Origin: a bacterium | Lineage (GTDB): Bacteria > UBP18 > UBA7526 | Assembly: GCA_011049955.1 (NCBI GenBank) | Contig: DRGV01000072.1 | Span: 1-5,376, forward strand | DNA length: 5,376 nucleotides | Reading direction: 5' to 3' | Shown: positions 4,709 through 5,376 of the stretch, one piece after another | How positions within the stretch are numbered: position 1 is the stretch's first letter | Layout of the letters: each line of letters begins with the position of its first letter | Made by a program: the position numbers and the translations under genes | Notes under the pieces: model-generated | The model's input: only the letters and a program-made list of their open reading frames with translations | The model's database searches: none | What the model was told of the DNA's origin: nothing

Positions 4709-4767
4709 TTCACCCCGCACCTTTTTTACCATGATTCGCCCCGCACTTCTTAAAGGTGCGGGGTTCA
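4709..4767. repeat. 59-bp palindromic element, copy B (rpsE/rpmD junction)
   Basis: A perfect second copy of 4437-4495. The core is 4713-4763, the 12-bp terminal inverted repeats are 4713-4724 and 4752-4763, and TTCA flanks both sides. On the transcribed strand its first TGAA supplies the rpsE stop codon, so S5 keeps its full length. The element occupies nearly all of the space between rpsE and rpmD. Confidence 0.92.
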
Positions 4768-5325
4768 AAGGATCTCTTCCTCTTTCTTTCCCCGCAGGCG
4801 AGCTACTTCTTTGAGCTCTTTCAGATTAGAGAGAGCAAGGAGGGTTGCCTTTACCATGTTGTGGGGATTGGAGCTCCCCAAAGACTTGGTGAGAATGTCT
4901 TTTATTCCACAGGCTTCGATTACCGCTCGCACCGGCCCACCGGCGATCACCCCGGTGCCCAGCGAAGCAGGACGAAGGAGAACCTTCCCGGCCCCAAACT
5001 TTCCTATGATCTTATGGGTAATGGTCCTTCCTTTTATGTGAACAGTCATCATATTCTTCCGGGCTCTATCATGGGCCTTTCTAATGGCCTCTGGAACACC
5101 AAGGGCCTTGCCCAAAGCTACTCCCACTTTTCCCTTTCCATCGCCCACTACTACTAAGGCCGCAAAGGAGAACCTCTTTCCTCCCTTAACCACCTTAGAG
5201 ACTCGGTTGATGGAGACTATCCTCTCGATCAACTCCTCTTCTTTTCCCGCCCCTGGCGGGACCCCGCCCCTTTGCGGTGGCTTCCCCTTAATCCTCTTTT
5301 CTAACTCCTTCCTCATTCTCTCCAT
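4765..5325 (-). CDS. rpsE: 30S ribosomal protein S5
   Basis: S5 lies on the solvent side of the small subunit near the mRNA entry channel and affects decoding accuracy. The 186-residue protein has the N-terminal double-stranded-RNA-binding-like domain from about residue 31 (ELIERIVSINRVSKVVKGGK, then FSFAALVVVGDGKGKVG, ARKNM) and the C-terminal domain (FGAGKVLLRPASLGTGVIAG, GSSNPHNMVKATLLAL, RGKKEEEIL). The start is ATG 5325 with AAGGA about 10 nt upstream; a second ATG three codons on is possible. The first 30 residues are a charged, Pro/Gly-rich extension whose DNA contains a GC-rich hairpin. The stop codon forms the edge of palindromic copy B. Confidence 0.97.
   Translation of the reverse strand: MERMRKELEKRIKGKPPQRGGVPPGAGKEEELIERIVSINRVSKVVKGGKRFSFAALVVVGDGKGKVGVALGKALGVPEAIRKAHDRARKNMMTVHIKGRTITHKIIGKFGAGKVLLRPASLGTGVIAGGPVRAVIEACGIKDILTKSLGSSNPHNMVKATLLALSNLKELKEVARLRGKKEEEIL
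5246..5271. repeat. GC-rich hairpin and 9-bp direct repeat within rpsE 5' end
   Basis: CCCGCC-CCT-GGCGGG (5246-5260) is a 6-bp stem with a 3-nt loop, and CCCGCCCCT occurs at 5246-5254 and 5263-5271. It encodes the RGGVPPGAG part of the variable S5 N-terminus. Its GC content is well above the surrounding sequence. Confidence 0.5.
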
Positions 5326-5376
5326 GATTATATATTCCTTTCCTTACAACCACTAAAACATAAATTAGTTGGAATA
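5326..5376. other. rpsE leader with weak inverted repeat; rplR end not seen
   Basis: These 51 bases precede rpsE. The expected upstream gene is rplR, but none of the three minus-strand frames gives a recognisable L18 C-terminus here. TATTCC (5333-5338) and GGAATA (5371-5376) are inverted, and ACTAA and TTAGT lie between them, so this may be another gap-type hairpin cut by the window edge. AAGGA before rpsE is the probable ribosome binding site. Confidence 0.4.

Noticed and set aside
4693..4713. Seven-residue N-terminal extension of L30 from GTG 4713
   Set aside because: The residues MNNKRSR have no match to the usual L30 start. The GTG is formed by the repeat edge, and a proper AAGGAG precedes GTG 4692.
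4437..4767. CRISPR-like pair of repeats
   Set aside because: There are only two copies, 272 bp apart, with a coding gene between them, terminal inverted repeats and no cas genes.
4756..5157. A 133-codon open frame on the plus strand opposite rpsE
   Set aside because: It lies wholly over a clear S5 gene on the other strand, has no recognisable domain, and is explained by the codon pattern of rpsE and the repeat copy.

Overview
This window is bacterial core chromosome: the distal half of the S10-spc-alpha ribosomal protein superoperon, with every gene on the minus strand. In transcription order, which runs from high to low coordinates, it holds rpsE (S5), rpmD (L30), rplO (L15), secY, adk, map, infA (IF1), rpmJ (L36), rpsM (S13) and the first 15 codons of rpsK (S11), which runs off the low-coordinate edge. 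Gene content and order are the textbook bacterial arrangement. The products build both ribosomal subunits, make the SecYEG channel that nascent membrane proteins enter, remove initiator methionine, balance adenine nucleotides and start translation. The host is a bacterium. The Cys4 zinc-lid Adk and zinc-type L36 fit many phyla, so I do not name a lineage, although the density of small palindromic repeats resembles genomes of poorly studied or uncultivated lineages.

Layout: 5326-5376 is the leader of rpsE, where the rplR end would be expected but is not recognisable. 4001-5325 holds S5-L30-L15, interrupted by two identical 59-bp palindromic elements and a smaller relative. 2688-4007 is secY. 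2529-2687 is a repeat-filled gap. 1159-2528 is adk-map, overlapping by 4 nt. 450-1158 holds infA and rpmJ separated by repeat-filled gaps. 1-449 is rpsM and the start of rpsK. No stretch without a gene exceeds about 160 bases.

There is no new gene cluster here. The unusual feature is the non-coding architecture. Junctions are either tight overlaps (rpmD/rplO, rplO/secY, adk/map, rpsM/rpsK) or 100-160 bp gaps filled with gap-specific short words arranged as inverted repeats. The best observation is at rpmD/rplO: an 81-bp block of two palindromic elements sits exactly inside what would otherwise be a canonical ATGA stop/start overlap. It adds 27 codons to L30 and replaces the start region of L15 with element-derived sequence. 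Deleting those 81 bases in silico restores an L30 ending in KVNE and an L15 starting with ATG.
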